Origin: Acaricomes phytoseiuli DSM 14247
Lineage (GTDB): Bacteria > Actinomycetota > Actinomycetes > Actinomycetales > Micrococcaceae
Assembly: GCF_000376245.1 (NCBI RefSeq)
Contig: NZ_AQXM01000060.1
Span: 1-64,000 of the forward strand
Direction of reading: 5' to 3'
DNA length: 64,000 nucleotides
Positions 8,232 to 18,100 of the stretch are shown piece by piece (the stretch's first letter is position 1; every line of letters begins with the position of its first letter). Below the pieces are notes generated by a model. The model worked only from the letters and a program-made list of their open reading frames with translations. It was not told the DNA's origin and ran no database searches. A program made the translations under genes and the position numbers.

Positions 8232-9704
8232 TCAATTCGGGTCTGCTTCCAAGGCGCTGCTTCCGGTGATACCGGAGGTCGATTCGATCACCGGACGCAT
8301 CTTCTTCTCCAGCGCCTCGTAGAACATGGAGAGCGGGAATTCGTCGTCGAGCACCTGATCGGTCAGCGCTCGGGGCGGTTCCATGAGCGGCAGTGCGTCC
8401 GGGCCCTTGGCCCAGACCGAGGCTGGGTGCGGGGTCACAGTGTCGGAGACCAGCTGATACGCGGCGAGCCAATGCGCGATCTTGGGACGGTCGATGGAGC
8501 GCCAGTAAAGATCGCCGATCTTCTCGCCGAGGGCCACCACGACATCGGCTACATCGTCCCAGTCGATGCTCAGGGTGGTATTCGTCCAGTGCAGCACGTG
8601 ATGTTGATGCATCCAGGCGAAGAGCAGCTGGCCGCCCAGCCCGTCGTAGTTGCGCACCCGGGAGCCGGTGATGGCGAAACGGAAGATCCGGTCGAAGAGC
8701 ACTGCGTATTTGACCAGCTGGGCATACTGCCGGATCTCCGGAGAGGTGCTCGGATCCCGCTCCAGGCGGACCGCTTCGGCGAACGCGGTCAGATCGCAGC
8801 GGAGTTCTTCCAGGGAGTACAGGAAATATGGCATCCGCTGCTTGATCATGAACGGGTCGAAGGGCAGATCTCCACGCATATGGGTCCGGTCGTGGATCAG
8901 ATCCCACATGATGAAGGTGTTCTGAGTGAGTTCCTGGGCATCTACGCCGGGGGTCAAGAACCCGGTGGCGGCCTGGGGGAGCTCCAGCCCGGTGATCTCT
9001 GCCGCAGCTTTCAGGACCCGGCGAAAGCGGGCGGCTTGGCGATCCTGGAAGATCGCGCCCCAGGTGAACACCGGGGTCTGGCGCACTGCAACGGACTCGG
9101 GGAAGAGCACCGCGGAGTTAGTGTCATAGCCCGGGGTGAAATCCACGAAGCTCATGGGTACGAAAAGCTTGTTGCTGTAGGGCCCGGCCTCCAGCTCGCC
9201 AATGAACTCCGGCCAGAGCACTCGGACCAGCACTGCTTCGACGAACCGGTTGTTCGAACCGTTCTGGGTGTACATCGGGAAAACCACCAGATGCCCCAGG
9301 CCATCGATGCGGTGCTCTTGCGGCCGAAAAGCCTGGAGGGAGTCCAGGAAGTCCGGAACGGTGAAGCCTTGGGCGCGCCAACGCTCGAAATCCTGCACGA
9401 GCAGGCGTAGGTACTCGTCATCCTGCGGGAAATAGGGTGCCAGCTCCTGCACAGCGGAGATGATCACCTCGACCAGCTCCGTTGCGCGGGCATGCTGGTC
9501 AGTTTCCGGGATGGAGCCATCTTTGATTTGGTAGCCCTGAAGTTCTTCAGTGGCGCTCTTGAGCGATTGCCAGGCTGTGCTGCGGGCTATTTCGGAGAAT
9601 TCTTGGTCGCTCAGGATCCGGGCGGAACTGCTGTTCCGGTCCCCGCCCTCCGGCAGACCCTCTGCTAGCGCGGCCAGTTGGGAGTCCGTGGTGGTCGATG
9701 TCAT
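8232..9704 (-). CDS. DUF6421 family protein, unknown function
   Basis: A 490-residue soluble protein that I place in the uncharacterised DUF6421 family. It has long helical stretches, no signal peptide or membrane helix, and histidine-containing segments (LIHDRTHMRGDLPFDPFMIK at about residues 285-305, FAWMHQHHVLHWTN at about 370) that could bind metal, which is inference. I chose the ATG at 9702-9704 rather than one 14 codons upstream because AGAGGAG lies seven bases before it. It is followed by a co-directional SDR. A possible redox or lipid-related role cannot be decided from sequence. Confidence 0.75.
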   Translation of the reverse strand: MTSTTTDSQLAALAEGLPEGGDRNSSSARILSDQEFSEIARSTAWQSLKSATEELQGYQIKDGSIPETDQHARATELVEVIISAVQELAPYFPQDDEYLRLLVQDFERWRAQGFTVPDFLDSLQAFRPQEHRIDGLGHLVVFPMYTQNGSNNRFVEAVLVRVLWPEFIGELEAGPYSNKLFVPMSFVDFTPGYDTNSAVLFPESVAVRQTPVFTWGAIFQDRQAARFRRVLKAAAEITGLELPQAATGFLTPGVDAQELTQNTFIMWDLIHDRTHMRGDLPFDPFMIKQRMPYFLYSLEELRCDLTAFAEAVRLERDPSTSPEIRQYAQLVKYAVLFDRIFRFAITGSRVRNYDGLGGQLLFAWMHQHHVLHWTNTTLSIDWDDVADVVVALGEKIGDLYWRSIDRPKIAHWLAAYQLVSDTVTPHPASVWAKGPDALPLMEPPRALTDQVLDDEFPLSMFYEALEKKMRPVIESTSGITGSSALEADPN

Positions 9705-9821
9705 GGGAAGGCTCCTCTCTAAGCTTCGGTTGATGTCAGTCGACACATCTACGCTACCGACTCAGTAAGAAAATGTTCCCCATCCGAAGATGAATGAACA
9801 GATTATTTTATGCTCAATCTC

Positions 9822-10307
9822 TTATCGGCCGTCTTGAGCATCAGTATCACCGGATGCTGGCACCAACTGCATCGACACGGAATTGATGCAGTAACGCTGG
9901 TCGGTTGGCGTGCCGTATCCCTCGCCTTCGAAAACGTGGCCCAGATGGGAGTCGCACCGGGCGCAGCGCACTTCGATGCGCTCCATGCCCAGGGTGCGAT
10001 CGTGCAGGTACCGCACCGAACCTTCGGCCAAAGGCGCCCAGAAAGACGGCCAGCCGCAATGGGAATCGAACTTCTGCGTGGAACGGAATAATTCAGCGCC
10101 GCATGCCCGGCACTGATACACGCCCTCGGTGTGGGTATCGGTGTACGCGCCGGTATAAGGGCGTTCGGTGCCGCCTTGCCGGAGGACTTGATACTCCTCG
10201 GGGCTTAGTTCCTCGCGCCACTGGGCATCGGTTTTGACTACTTCAGGGAAGTAGCTGTTGTTTGTTTTCTCGGATTTCGCTGCGGGAGCTGCTGCGTCGT
10301 GGTCCAT
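9822..10307 (-). CDS. msrB: Peptide-methionine (R)-S-oxide reductase
   Basis: MsrB reduces the R epimer of methionine sulfoxide in proteins with thioredoxin as donor, repairing oxidative damage in the cytosol. In 161 residues it shows the two zinc CxxC pairs (C66/C69 and C115/C118), the substrate-binding segment HCGWPSFW and the nucleophile C140 in RYCINS. Upstream is an AT-rich stretch with TTATAAG 5 to 10 bases before the ATG and no clear ribosome site, so translation may be nearly leaderless. The neighbour upstream is a stress-protein-like gene on the same strand only 14 bases away. Confidence 0.92.
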   Translation of the reverse strand: MDHDAAAPAAKSEKTNNSYFPEVVKTDAQWREELSPEEYQVLRQGGTERPYTGAYTDTHTEGVYQCRACGAELFRSTQKFDSHCGWPSFWAPLAEGSVRYLHDRTLGMERIEVRCARCDSHLGHVFEGEGYGTPTDQRYCINSVSMQLVPASGDTDAQDGR

Positions 10308-10321
10308 ATCTCTTATAACGC

Positions 10322-10831
10322 TCAGGAGTCCCCGATGAATCCCGAACCGGCGTAAAGATGTAGAACCGGTAATCCGAGTTGCTGCTGGGCCTGGCTCGCC
10401 CAGTCGGTGCGAAGGGTGTCTTCAATCGCATGCGGCTCGGTGATCACCACCGCCTGCGAGGCGCTGCGCTCTTTCACCTCGGCGGTCAGGCCCGCTACGG
10501 CCTCCCCGGCCACCAGACGCCCCTCGGCCCTGATCCCCGCCTCCGCCAGCGCGCTGAGGGATTCATCCAGGATCTGCTGCGCTTCGGCCCGGGCCTGCTC
10601 CGCGTCAGGCTGCGGGCCGAGCTCCCGCAGCGCTGCGGGCAGATCGAGAAGACTCAGCTGATCGATGAACTCCACCAGCAAATTCCGCCGCCGCTCGATG
10701 GGTACCAGGAGGAAAACCGCCGGCCGCACGGCTCCGGTCTCGAGCACGGATTCCAGATTTCTCACATCGGGGTCGCCGAGCGAGGCTTCGGTGAGGACGA
10801 TCAGGGCGGGAGCGGAGGCCGAATCAGACAT
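10322..10831 (-). CDS. Universal-stress-protein-like hypothetical protein
   Basis: The 169-residue product has an alternating strand/helix pattern: a first strand APALIVLTEAS, a middle hydrophobic strand VFLLVPIE, and a late QAVVITEPHA strand. This resembles the nucleotide-binding fold of universal stress proteins, but the GxxG(S/T) ATP motif is not clear, so the assignment is weak. The ATG at 10829-10831 is favoured because reverse-strand TATGCT ends six bases before it; the GGAGG in between is only one base from the ATG, too close for a usual ribosome site. The open frame extends upstream to 11014 without family features. It may be co-transcribed with msrB. Confidence 0.55.
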   Translation of the reverse strand: MSDSASAPALIVLTEASLGDPDVRNLESVLETGAVRPAVFLLVPIERRRNLLVEFIDQLSLLDLPAALRELGPQPDAEQARAEAQQILDESLSALAEAGIRAEGRLVAGEAVAGLTAEVKERSASQAVVITEPHAIEDTLRTDWASQAQQQLGLPVLHLYAGSGFIGDS

Positions 10832-10837
10832 GCCTCC

Positions 10838-10843
10838 AGCATA
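10838..10843 (-). promoter_or_regulatory. -10 hexamer for a leaderless transcript of the 10322-10831 gene
   Basis: Reverse-strand TATGCT ends six bases before the ATG at 10831. Confidence 0.4.
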
Positions 10844-10859
10844 AGTCAGTAATAATTCA

Positions 10860-10884
10860 ATGCGATCCTGATGCGATCCTGATG
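10860..10884. repeat. 11-bp tandem repeat in a divergent intergenic region
   Basis: ATGCGATCCTG is repeated at 10860-10870 and 10871-10881, and a partial third copy follows. It lies between two divergent genes where promoters are expected. The period equals about one helical turn, so it could bring regulator sites into phase, or it may be slippage. Confidence 0.6.
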
Positions 10885-10919
10885 CGATGCGGAACAGCCG
10901 GCTGAGGCAGACTAGTGTC

Positions 10920-12233
10920 ATGGCGACGAATCGGAGAGCCCCTGCCGAGCGAATCACCGCACAGCAGAAGCAGCGCAGACGGCAGCGGGCCCTCGCCTGG
11001 ACGTTGTCGGGCATCGCGGCGGGGCTCGGCGCACTGTCTCTGGCTGGAGTATTCAGCTCGGCTCTGGCCGGCTATTTCGCCCGCCGGGTGGTCACTCCGG
11101 ATCAAGACCTCCCCGATGACCTGTCCATTCTGGCGATCATCCGCAACGGGGACGAGGACTGGCACATCGTGCTTCCGGCTACCGAGGACACCACAGCGCC
11201 GGGAAGATACGGCCTAAGCTTCTCTGGCGGTACCGGTCGCGCTCGGCTCGGGCGAGTCGTCTCGCCGACATCCACGGGTGAAGGCACGGTCACGCGCGAG
11301 GTGGAAAAGGTCTATCACGGTGACCTGCGCAATGCTGTCAGTGGACGGCTCACCGGGTCGATCCTGGAACACCCCACAGAGCTCGATGAGCTGGTGTCCT
11401 CTTCCGAAAACCCTCCGGTGGGCGGCCAATGGCGTGAAGTGATGATCGAGACTCCGGCAGGCCCTGCCCCGGCCTGGCTCATCCGTGCCCCTGCGGGGCA
11501 GCGGATCGACACCACTGCGATCATCATCCACGGCCGGGGCGCGCGCAGGAATGAGGGACTGCGTGCGGTGCCGGTGGCTCGCAGGCTGGGCATGGACTGC
11601 CTTCTGATCTCCTATCGCAATGACGGAGACGCCCCGACCGCCGATGCCGGGCGCTACGGATTGGGTCTCACTGAATGGCAGGACGTGGACCCTGCGATCG
11701 GCTATGCGCTCTCTCACGGTGCCAAAGACGTCGTGGTCTTCGGCTTCTCCATGGGCGGGGCCATCGCGCTTCAGCTCGCGGAGCGCAGCCGGCACCGGCA
11801 GCGGATCACCGCACTGGTCCTCGACAGCCCGGTGGTCAACTGGATCGACGTGCTGAATCATCAGGCGGCGCTGAACCGGGTGCCGGCGGTGATTGGCCGC
11901 TATGGCAGGCTGATGCTCAGCCATTCACTGGGGCGCCGCATCACTGGGCTATCCGCTCCCGTGGACTTCCAGCAGATGGACTGGGTCAGCAAGGCGCAGC
12001 AACTGCGCACCCCGACGCTAATCCTGCACAGCAAAGACGATGCCTATGTGCCTTATGGGCCGCCCCGGGATCTCGCGCAAAAGAATCCGGACATCGTCAG
12101 CTTCGTCGAATTCGAGCAGGCCGGGCATGTCCGGGCCTGGAATGCGGACTCACAGCGCTGGGAGGGCGAGGTCGCCGGCTGGCTCACCCCGCTGCTGGGC
12201 CGTTATGAACTGCCACGGCGCCCGGCTTCTTAG
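10920..12233 (+). CDS. Membrane-anchored alpha/beta hydrolase
   Basis: The predicted 437-residue protein has a basic N-terminus, one membrane helix at about 26-52, and an external alpha/beta hydrolase domain. The catalytic set is visible: S277 in the nucleophile elbow GFSMGG, an aspartate at 373 or 374 in LHSKDDAY, and H403 in QAGHVRAW. HGRGARRN near 205 is the oxyanion strand. Such proteins are esterases or peptidases; the substrate cannot be named. The ATG at 10920 is favoured over one at 10887 because the frame becomes basic only there. It has a GAGG about 13 bases upstream, which is weak. Confidence 0.75.
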   Translation: MATNRRAPAERITAQQKQRRRQRALAWTLSGIAAGLGALSLAGVFSSALAGYFARRVVTPDQDLPDDLSILAIIRNGDEDWHIVLPATEDTTAPGRYGLSFSGGTGRARLGRVVSPTSTGEGTVTREVEKVYHGDLRNAVSGRLTGSILEHPTELDELVSSSENPPVGGQWREVMIETPAGPAPAWLIRAPAGQRIDTTAIIIHGRGARRNEGLRAVPVARRLGMDCLLISYRNDGDAPTADAGRYGLGLTEWQDVDPAIGYALSHGAKDVVVFGFSMGGAIALQLAERSRHRQRITALVLDSPVVNWIDVLNHQAALNRVPAVIGRYGRLMLSHSLGRRITGLSAPVDFQQMDWVSKAQQLRTPTLILHSKDDAYVPYGPPRDLAQKNPDIVSFVEFEQAGHVRAWNADSQRWEGEVAGWLTPLLGRYELPRRPAS

Positions 12234-12251
12234 TTACCGGAATGGGCCGGC

Positions 12252-13370
12252 TCAGCCGAGCCGGCTCGAGCGCAGGGGAGCCAAGAGCTCCTGCGGCCAG
12301 CGCCCGGTGCTGAAGAACTCATCGATGACGGCCCGGTATTCGCCCGGCAGGAGTCCTTTGGCTGCCAACCAGCTGTCATCGCAGTAACTCATCTGGTAGC
12401 GATCAGCCCGGTCGCAGAGCAGGGAAACCACGCTTCCGCGTTCCCCCGAGGCGATCATCCGGGAGATAAGCTGCCAGATACCCCAGAGATTGGTACCCGT
12501 GGAAGGGCCTGCAGTCAGGCCGGTCAGCCGGGCCAGGTGCTGCATCGCGGCGATCGATGCGGCGTCCGGCACCGGGATCATCTCGTCGATCACGCTCGAG
12601 ACGAAACTCGGTTCCAGCCTGGGGCGGCCGATTCCCTCGATCCGGGAGGGCTGGCCCTCCGCCGTGTCCAGGCCTTGCTGCCAGGCGGGGTAGAACGCGG
12701 AGTTCTCCGGGTCAACCACCGCCAGTTGGGTGGGGTAGGAGTGGTAGCGGAGGTAACGGCCGATAGTGGCGCTGGTGCCTCCGGTTCCCGCACCCACGAC
12801 GATCCAGCGCGGGCAGGGGTGGTCCTCGAGAGCCAGCTGCTCGAAGATCGATTCGGCGATGTTGTTATTGCCCCGCCAGTCCGTGGCTCGTTCCGCGTAG
12901 GTGAATTGGTCCATGAAATGGCCGCCGGTGGCTTCGGCCAGCTCTGCCGCGGCATCGTAGATCTCCGAGGGGTGCTCCACGAAGTGGCAGCGTCCGCCGT
13001 ACTGCTCGATCAGGGCGATCTTCTCGGTGCTCGTGCTGCGCGGCATCACCGCGACGAACGGAAGGTCCAGTAGTCGTGCAAAATACGCCTCCGATACCGC
13101 GGTGCTGCCGGAGGAGGCGTCGATGATCGTGGTGCTTTCCCGGATCCAGCCGTTGACGAGCCCGAACAGGAAGAGTGAACGGGCCAGCCGGTGCTTGAGG
13201 CTGCCGGAGCGATGCGCGGATTCATCCTTGAGGTATAGCCGGACGCCCCAGTCCGCGGGCAGCGGTACGAGGTGCAGATGAGTATCCGCTGAGCGGTTGT
13301 TTTCCGCTTCGATGCGCCGCAGGGCTTCATCGGCCCAGCGGCGTTCCGGGGTGCATAAGCTGAGATCCAC
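12252..13370 (-). CDS. cds1: PLP-dependent L-cysteine desulfhydrase, Cds1-type
   Basis: This 372-residue fold-type II PLP enzyme resembles the Cds1 branch of the cysteine synthase family, which releases hydrogen sulfide, pyruvate and ammonia from cysteine. The PLP lysine is K59 in SGSLKHRLA, a serine/asparagine substrate loop (ASSGSTAVS) follows, and [12 protein letters not shown] near 195-207 is the phosphate loop. The GTG at 13368-13370 lies six bases after reverse-strand TAGACT with no ribosome site, so it is probably leaderless. It is divergent from the alcohol dehydrogenase gene across a perfect palindrome. A cysteine synthase role cannot be excluded. Confidence 0.82.
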   Translation of the reverse strand: MDLSLCTPERRWADEALRRIEAENNRSADTHLHLVPLPADWGVRLYLKDESAHRSGSLKHRLARSLFLFGLVNGWIRESTTIIDASSGSTAVSEAYFARLLDLPFVAVMPRSTSTEKIALIEQYGGRCHFVEHPSEIYDAAAELAEATGGHFMDQFTYAERATDWRGNNNIAESIFEQLALEDHPCPRWIVVGAGTGGTSATIGRYLRYHSYPTQLAVVDPENSAFYPAWQQGLDTAEGQPSRIEGIGRPRLEPSFVSSVIDEMIPVPDAASIAAMQHLARLTGLTAGPSTGTNLWGIWQLISRMIASGERGSVVSLLCDRADRYQMSYCDDSWLAAKGLLPGEYRAVIDEFFSTGRWPQELLAPLRSSRLG

Positions 13371-13376
13371 GTAAGA

Positions 13377-13382
13377 AGTCTA
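13377..13382 (-). promoter_or_regulatory. -10 hexamer for leaderless cds1
   Basis: Reverse-strand TAGACT ends six bases before the GTG at 13370. Its -35 region would fall in the left arm of the palindrome at 13398-13470. Confidence 0.45.
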
Positions 13383-13397
13383 CAAATTTTCGCTGAC

Positions 13398-13470
13398 TCT
13401 CCCGCTGAGTGGTCGGGTGTGGCGCCCAAAAGCGGGATTTGGGCGCCACACCCGACCACTCAGCGGGAGA
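13398..13470. repeat. Perfect 33-bp inverted repeat with 7-base loop
   Basis: Arm 13398-13430 and arm 13438-13470 are exact reverse complements over 33 bases, with loop AGCGGGA. The core reads GGTCGGGTGTGGCGCCCAAA. It lies between the divergent cds1 and alcohol dehydrogenase genes. No T tract is present, so a plain terminator is unlikely; a REP- or MITE-like dispersed element or a large operator is possible. Confidence 0.85.
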
Positions 13471-13526
13471 AGCGGGAGAAACTGGAGAAACACGAAGCCG
13501 ACGTGGACGTGGAGCGGAGAGAGTTA

Positions 13527-13532
13527 TAGCGT
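13527..13532 (+). promoter_or_regulatory. -10 hexamer for a leaderless alcohol dehydrogenase transcript
   Basis: TAGCGT ends six bases before the ATG at 13539. The intervening GGAAAC is a poor ribosome site. Confidence 0.4.
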
Positions 13533-13538
13533 GGAAAC

Positions 13539-14600
13539 ATGACTACTGCGAAGGCTTATGCCGCGACTTCCGCGCAATCCGGATTAGAATCGATCACCTT
13601 GGATCGACGCGAGCCAGGGCCGCACGACGTCGAGATCGATATCGAGTTCTGCGGGCTGTGCCATTCCGACGTCCACACGGTGCGCGGCGACTGGGGTGAC
13701 CAGCACTGGCCGGTGACCCCCGGGCACGAGATCGTCGGCACGGTGAGCAAGGTCGGTTCCGAGGTCACCGGATTCGCCGTAGGGGATCCGGTAGGCGTCG
13801 GCTGCATGGTCGATTCCTGCCGGGAATGCGACGCCTGTAAAGAAGGCTTCGAGCAGTACTGCGAAGTCGGCATGGTCGGCACCTACGGCGCGCCGGACCG
13901 CCGGCACGAGGACGAGATCACCCAGGGCGGCTACTCCAGCTCCATCGTGGTGGATGAGAATTATGTGCTGCGGATCCCTAAGGCGCTCACCGCGGAGGAT
14001 AAGAAAGCCGCCGTCGGTCCCCTGCTCTGCGCGGGCATCACGACCTATTCGCCGCTGCGCTATTTCGACGTGCAGCCCGGAGACGCGGTAGGCGTCGTGG
14101 GCCTGGGCGGGCTCGGCCATATGGCGGTCAAACTGGCCAAGGCCATGGGAGCGGAGGTGACTGTTTTCACCACGAGCCCCGGGAAGGCCGAAGCCGCGCA
14201 CGAGCTCGGTGCCGATCATGTTGTGGTATCGAGCGATGCCGAGCAGATGAAGGGCGCTTCGAAGAGCCTCGATTTGATCCTCGACACCGTGGCAGCGCCG
14301 CATAACATCAACGATTATCTGCGGACCCTGCGTCGGGATGGTGCTCTGGTGCAGCTCGGTCTGCCCGATGGGAAGATGCCTCCGATCGACCCCGGGCAGC
14401 TGATCCGGCGCCGACTGGCCTACGGCGGGTCACTCATCGGCGGTATCGCCGAGACTCAGGAGATGCTCGACTTCTGCGGAGAGCACGGAGTGGTTTCCGA
14501 TATCGAGATGGTCTCCGGTGACCAGCTCAACGAGGCCTATGACCGGATGATCGACGGTGATGTGAAGTACCGCTTCGTCCTGGACACCGCGACTCTCTGA
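13539..14600 (+). CDS. Zinc-dependent NAD(P) alcohol dehydrogenase (YahK/cinnamyl-alcohol type)
   Basis: The 353-residue enzyme is a medium-chain dehydrogenase that interconverts alcohols and aldehydes. Catalytic-zinc residues are C41 and H63/E64 (CGLCHSD, GHEIVG); the structural zinc is held by C94, C97, C100 and C108. The Rossmann loop GLGGLGHMAV follows near residue 190. The spacing and the GGYSS segment resemble the YahK/CAD branch, which prefers NADP and aromatic or aliphatic aldehydes; cofactor choice is inference. The start is set by TAGCGT six bases upstream. It is divergent from cds1. Confidence 0.88.
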   Translation: MTTAKAYAATSAQSGLESITLDRREPGPHDVEIDIEFCGLCHSDVHTVRGDWGDQHWPVTPGHEIVGTVSKVGSEVTGFAVGDPVGVGCMVDSCRECDACKEGFEQYCEVGMVGTYGAPDRRHEDEITQGGYSSSIVVDENYVLRIPKALTAEDKKAAVGPLLCAGITTYSPLRYFDVQPGDAVGVVGLGGLGHMAVKLAKAMGAEVTVFTTSPGKAEAAHELGADHVVVSSDAEQMKGASKSLDLILDTVAAPHNINDYLRTLRRDGALVQLGLPDGKMPPIDPGQLIRRRLAYGGSLIGGIAETQEMLDFCGEHGVVSDIEMVSGDQLNEAYDRMIDGDVKYRFVLDTATL

Positions 14601-14626
14601 ACCGAATCGTCGAATCAAGCCCAGGC

Positions 14627-14662
14627 GGATCCGGCCTAGTCGACTGCGACTGGGCCGGATCC
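14627..14662 (+). terminator. Strong hairpin between alcohol dehydrogenase and HIT genes
   Basis: A 16-base stem (14627-14642 with 14647-14662, one G-U pair) closes an ACTG tetraloop. It begins 26 bases after the dehydrogenase stop. There is no T tract. Confidence 0.6.
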
Positions 14663-14684
14663 ATCGCTGACCGAGGAGCCGCAT

Positions 14685-15110
14685 ATGCCGACGCTGTTCT
14701 CTAAGATCATCTCCGGGGAGATCCCCGGCCGGTTCGTCTGGGAAGATCCGCACGTGGTCGCCTTCCTGACCATCGCGCCTTTAGCGCAGGGGCACACCCT
14801 GGTGGTTCCGCGGCAGGAGGTGGATCGCTGGACGGACGCGAGCCCCGAACTGATGCAGCGGCTCATCACGGTGGCCCAGGCGATCGGCGCTGCCCAGGTG
14901 ACCCTTTTCGATGCGGTCAGGGCCGGCCTGACCATCGCCGGTTACGAAGTGGATCACCTGCACCTGCACGTCTGGCCTTCGGAGTCCATGTCGGATTTCG
15001 ATTTCGCCCGGGCGGAGCAGAACCCGGACCCGGCCCGTCAAGACGAGGTCGCCGAGCTGCTCCGGGAGCAGCTGCGAAGCGCTGGCTACGGCGAGTTCGT
15101 GCCGGACTGA
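14685..15110 (+). CDS. HIT family nucleotide-binding protein
   Basis: The 141-residue protein has the histidine triad in DHLHLHVWP near residues 90-98, the catalytic motif of HIT hydrolases and transferases acting on nucleoside monophosphate esters. The N-terminus MPTLFSKIISGEIPGRFVWE with a later APLAQGHTLVVP strand matches the HINT/Fhit-like family. The ATG at 14685 follows GGAGCCGCAT. Its last 25 bases overlap the end of hrpA on the opposite strand, so the genes converge tail to tail. The natural substrate is unknown. Confidence 0.85.
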   Translation: MPTLFSKIISGEIPGRFVWEDPHVVAFLTIAPLAQGHTLVVPRQEVDRWTDASPELMQRLITVAQAIGAAQVTLFDAVRAGLTIAGYEVDHLHLHVWPSESMSDFDFARAEQNPDPARQDEVAELLREQLRSAGYGEFVPD

Positions 15111-18100
15111 GTGCTCAGCGCCTCTGCTAGCGCGCGCCTCACCCGTTTCTCCGAGACGCTGTACGCGGTTCCGAGTTCCACCGCGAAATAAGAGACCCGG
15201 AGCTCCTCGATCATCCAGCGCACACGGAGCAAACCCGAAGGGATCGGGCTGCCGGAACGTTGGGCGGCGAGTGCCGCTACCGCGTCCTCGTATTCGTCTT
15301 CGAGCCGTTGCACCTCGGCCATGTTCTGGGCGTCGCGCTGCAGCCGGTCCGGCAGCTTCGCTAGGCGCTGCTCAATGGCGGCGAGGTAGCGCGGCAACTG
15401 CGTCAGCTGGTGGTAACCGGTTTCTGCGATGAACCCCGGGTAGATCAGCTCGTCGAGCTGCGCGCGGATATCGTTCAGGGCGCTCAGCAGTGGCAGGCTC
15501 GCGGTGCTGCTGAGTGTCCGATTGATCCTGCCGTGACTGGCCAGGATCTTGGTTACGACGGCAACGATCTCGAACACCGTATCCAGTAACTCGGCCCGGC
15601 AGCGCTGGAAGAGCTCCTCGAAAGCGGCTTCGTTGAAAGGCAGCTGCTCCGGTACCAGTTTGTCGATAGCAGCCAGGGCGCAATCCGCGATCAACTCAGC
15701 CGCGCTGGCCTGCTGATTCTGACCGAAGATCAGCTTTTCCTCGTTGTTGAGATGCTCTTGCACATACCGATCAGAGGGCGGCAGGCCCAGCGCCAACAGT
15801 CTGATCACACCGCCTCGATGGGCCTGGAGGGCTTCCTCCTCGGAGCGGAAGACGGTGAGGCCCACGGTCTTCCCCTCATCATGCAATGCAGGGTATCCGG
15901 TGATCCGGTGGCCGTTGACCTCCCGGCTGAGCGAGCGCTCGATGCTGCCGAAAACCCAGCTCGTCTCACCCTGCCGCTCTCGGAGCAGAGGCGTTTGCGT
16001 AACTTCTGCCCCCTTTTGACTGGGGGACTTTGAGGCAGCCCGGTCCAGGAGCTTCGGGCTCGCACCCAGGGACGCAGCGATGGCCTGGCGCAAGGCCCCG
16101 GCCAGGGATTCCTGCAGGGCACTCAGGTCATCGCTTTCGCCGAGGACACTGTCATAACGGTTCTTCTTGTGCTTGCCGGAGTCGAGGGCGTCAACCACCC
16201 GGAAACGCATCCGCAGATGCGCCGGCACGGCGGACCAGTCCCAGGACCCAGGGGGGATGATGTGGCCGCGGAGCCGGCGCAGTACAAGCTCCAGCGAGGC
16301 TTCCAGCTCATCGGAGGTGGGGTCGAAGTCTGCGTTCAGCGCGGCTACTGCCTGGCGGGCGACATCGGGAGCGGGGACGAAATGCTTCCGCACCGCTTTG
16401 GGCAGCGATTTGATCATGGCGGTCACGAGTTCTTCCCGGAGGCCGGGAACCTGCCAGCGGAAGGGCTCGGGTCGCAATTGGCCGAGTTGCAGTACGGGAA
16501 CCAGCACGGTGACCCCGTCGGCAGCGGCGGGGGCCGTTCCGCCCAGTCGCGATTGCGCTGCAGCTACCGGGTCGAAAGCATAATCCAAGGGCAGCTCGTA
16601 GGTCCCCTCGGAGCCGTGGGCGCCCTGTGAGGTCCGGGAATCCAGGTATGTGAAAACGTTCGGGTACTGGCTTTCATCGACACTCTCGGCGTCAGCGAAG
16701 ATCACTTCCGGGTCGAAGTCGAGCAGCTGCGGTTCCTGCTGTCTGGTCCGCTTCCACCAACTGTCGAAATGCCGCTCCGAGACGATATCCGCCGCTATCC
16801 GGGCGTCATAGAAGTCGAAGAGCGTCTCATCATCCACGCGCAGATCCTGCCGCCGAGCTCGGGTCTGCAACTCCTCGAGTTCGGCCAGCAGCTTCTGATT
16901 ACGCCGGAAGAACGCATGATGGGTCCGCCATTCCCCGGCGATCAGGGCGTGCCGGATGAACAGCTCACGGGAAAGCTCCGGTTCGATCTTGCCGTAGCCC
17001 ACTCGACGTCTGGGGACTACCGGGAGCCCGAACAGGGTGACTTTCTCATAGGCCATCACGGCGCCGCTGCGCTTGGACCAGTGCGGCTCCGAGTAGCTGC
17101 GCTTGAGCAGCCCGGCGTTCGCGGTTCCGTCGTGGCCGGTGATCTGCTCCACCCAGAGCGGGTCGATCCGGGCATTGACCCGGGCCCAGAGCCGGGAAGT
17201 CTCCACCAGCTCAGCGCTCATCACCCAGTCCGGATTCTTCTTGAACAGGGCCGAGCCGGGGAAGATCGCGAAACGAGTTCCCCTGGCACCGGTGTATTCG
17301 CGGCGGCGCTGATCATAGAGCCCGATCTGGCTGAGCAGCCCGGCCAGTACCGAGCGGTGCACGGCCTCATGCCGGGCGACCGGGTCGACTTCCCCGGCAG
17401 CCAGAGTGATGCCGAGGGGTTTGGCGAGTTGCCGTAGTTGGGCGAAGAGATCTTGCCATTCCCGTACCCGCAGATAACTGATGTACTCGGCCCGGCACAG
17501 CCGCCGGAACGCGGTGCCGGAAAGCTCCTTCTGCTGCTCTCGCAGGTACCGCCAGAGGTTCAGGTAACCGGTGAAATCGGAGTTCTCATCCCGGAAGCGC
17601 CGGTGCTTTTCCTCAGCCTGCTGGCGTTTGCCACTGTCCTCACCGGGGCGCTCCCGCGGATCCTGGATGGTCAGCGCGGCGGCGAGCACCATGACCTCGC
17701 GCACGCAGTCTTGATGGCCTGCTTCGATGATCATCCGGCCCAGCCGCGGATCCACGGGAAGCTGCGCCAGCTGTTTGCCGATCCGGGTGATAGCGGCGGG
17801 GCGGGGAGTGGATCCTTTGGCTCCGCGCCGCCGCCCTGAACTGTTCTGTTCCGAGGCGCTCGAGATCGCACCGAGCTCGCGCAGCAGGGCCACACCATCG
17901 GCGACCGCTTTGGCGTCCGGCGGTTCGACGAAGGGGAAATCAGCGACTTCCTGCGGGCTGGCGGCTACGCCGATGGCATTCATCTGCAGGATGACAGAAG
18001 CGAGATTGGTGCGCAGGATCTCCGGGTCGGTGAATTCACGACGTGCGTTGAAGTCTTCTTCCGAGTAGAGCCGGATGCAGATTCCGGCGGAAACCCTGCC

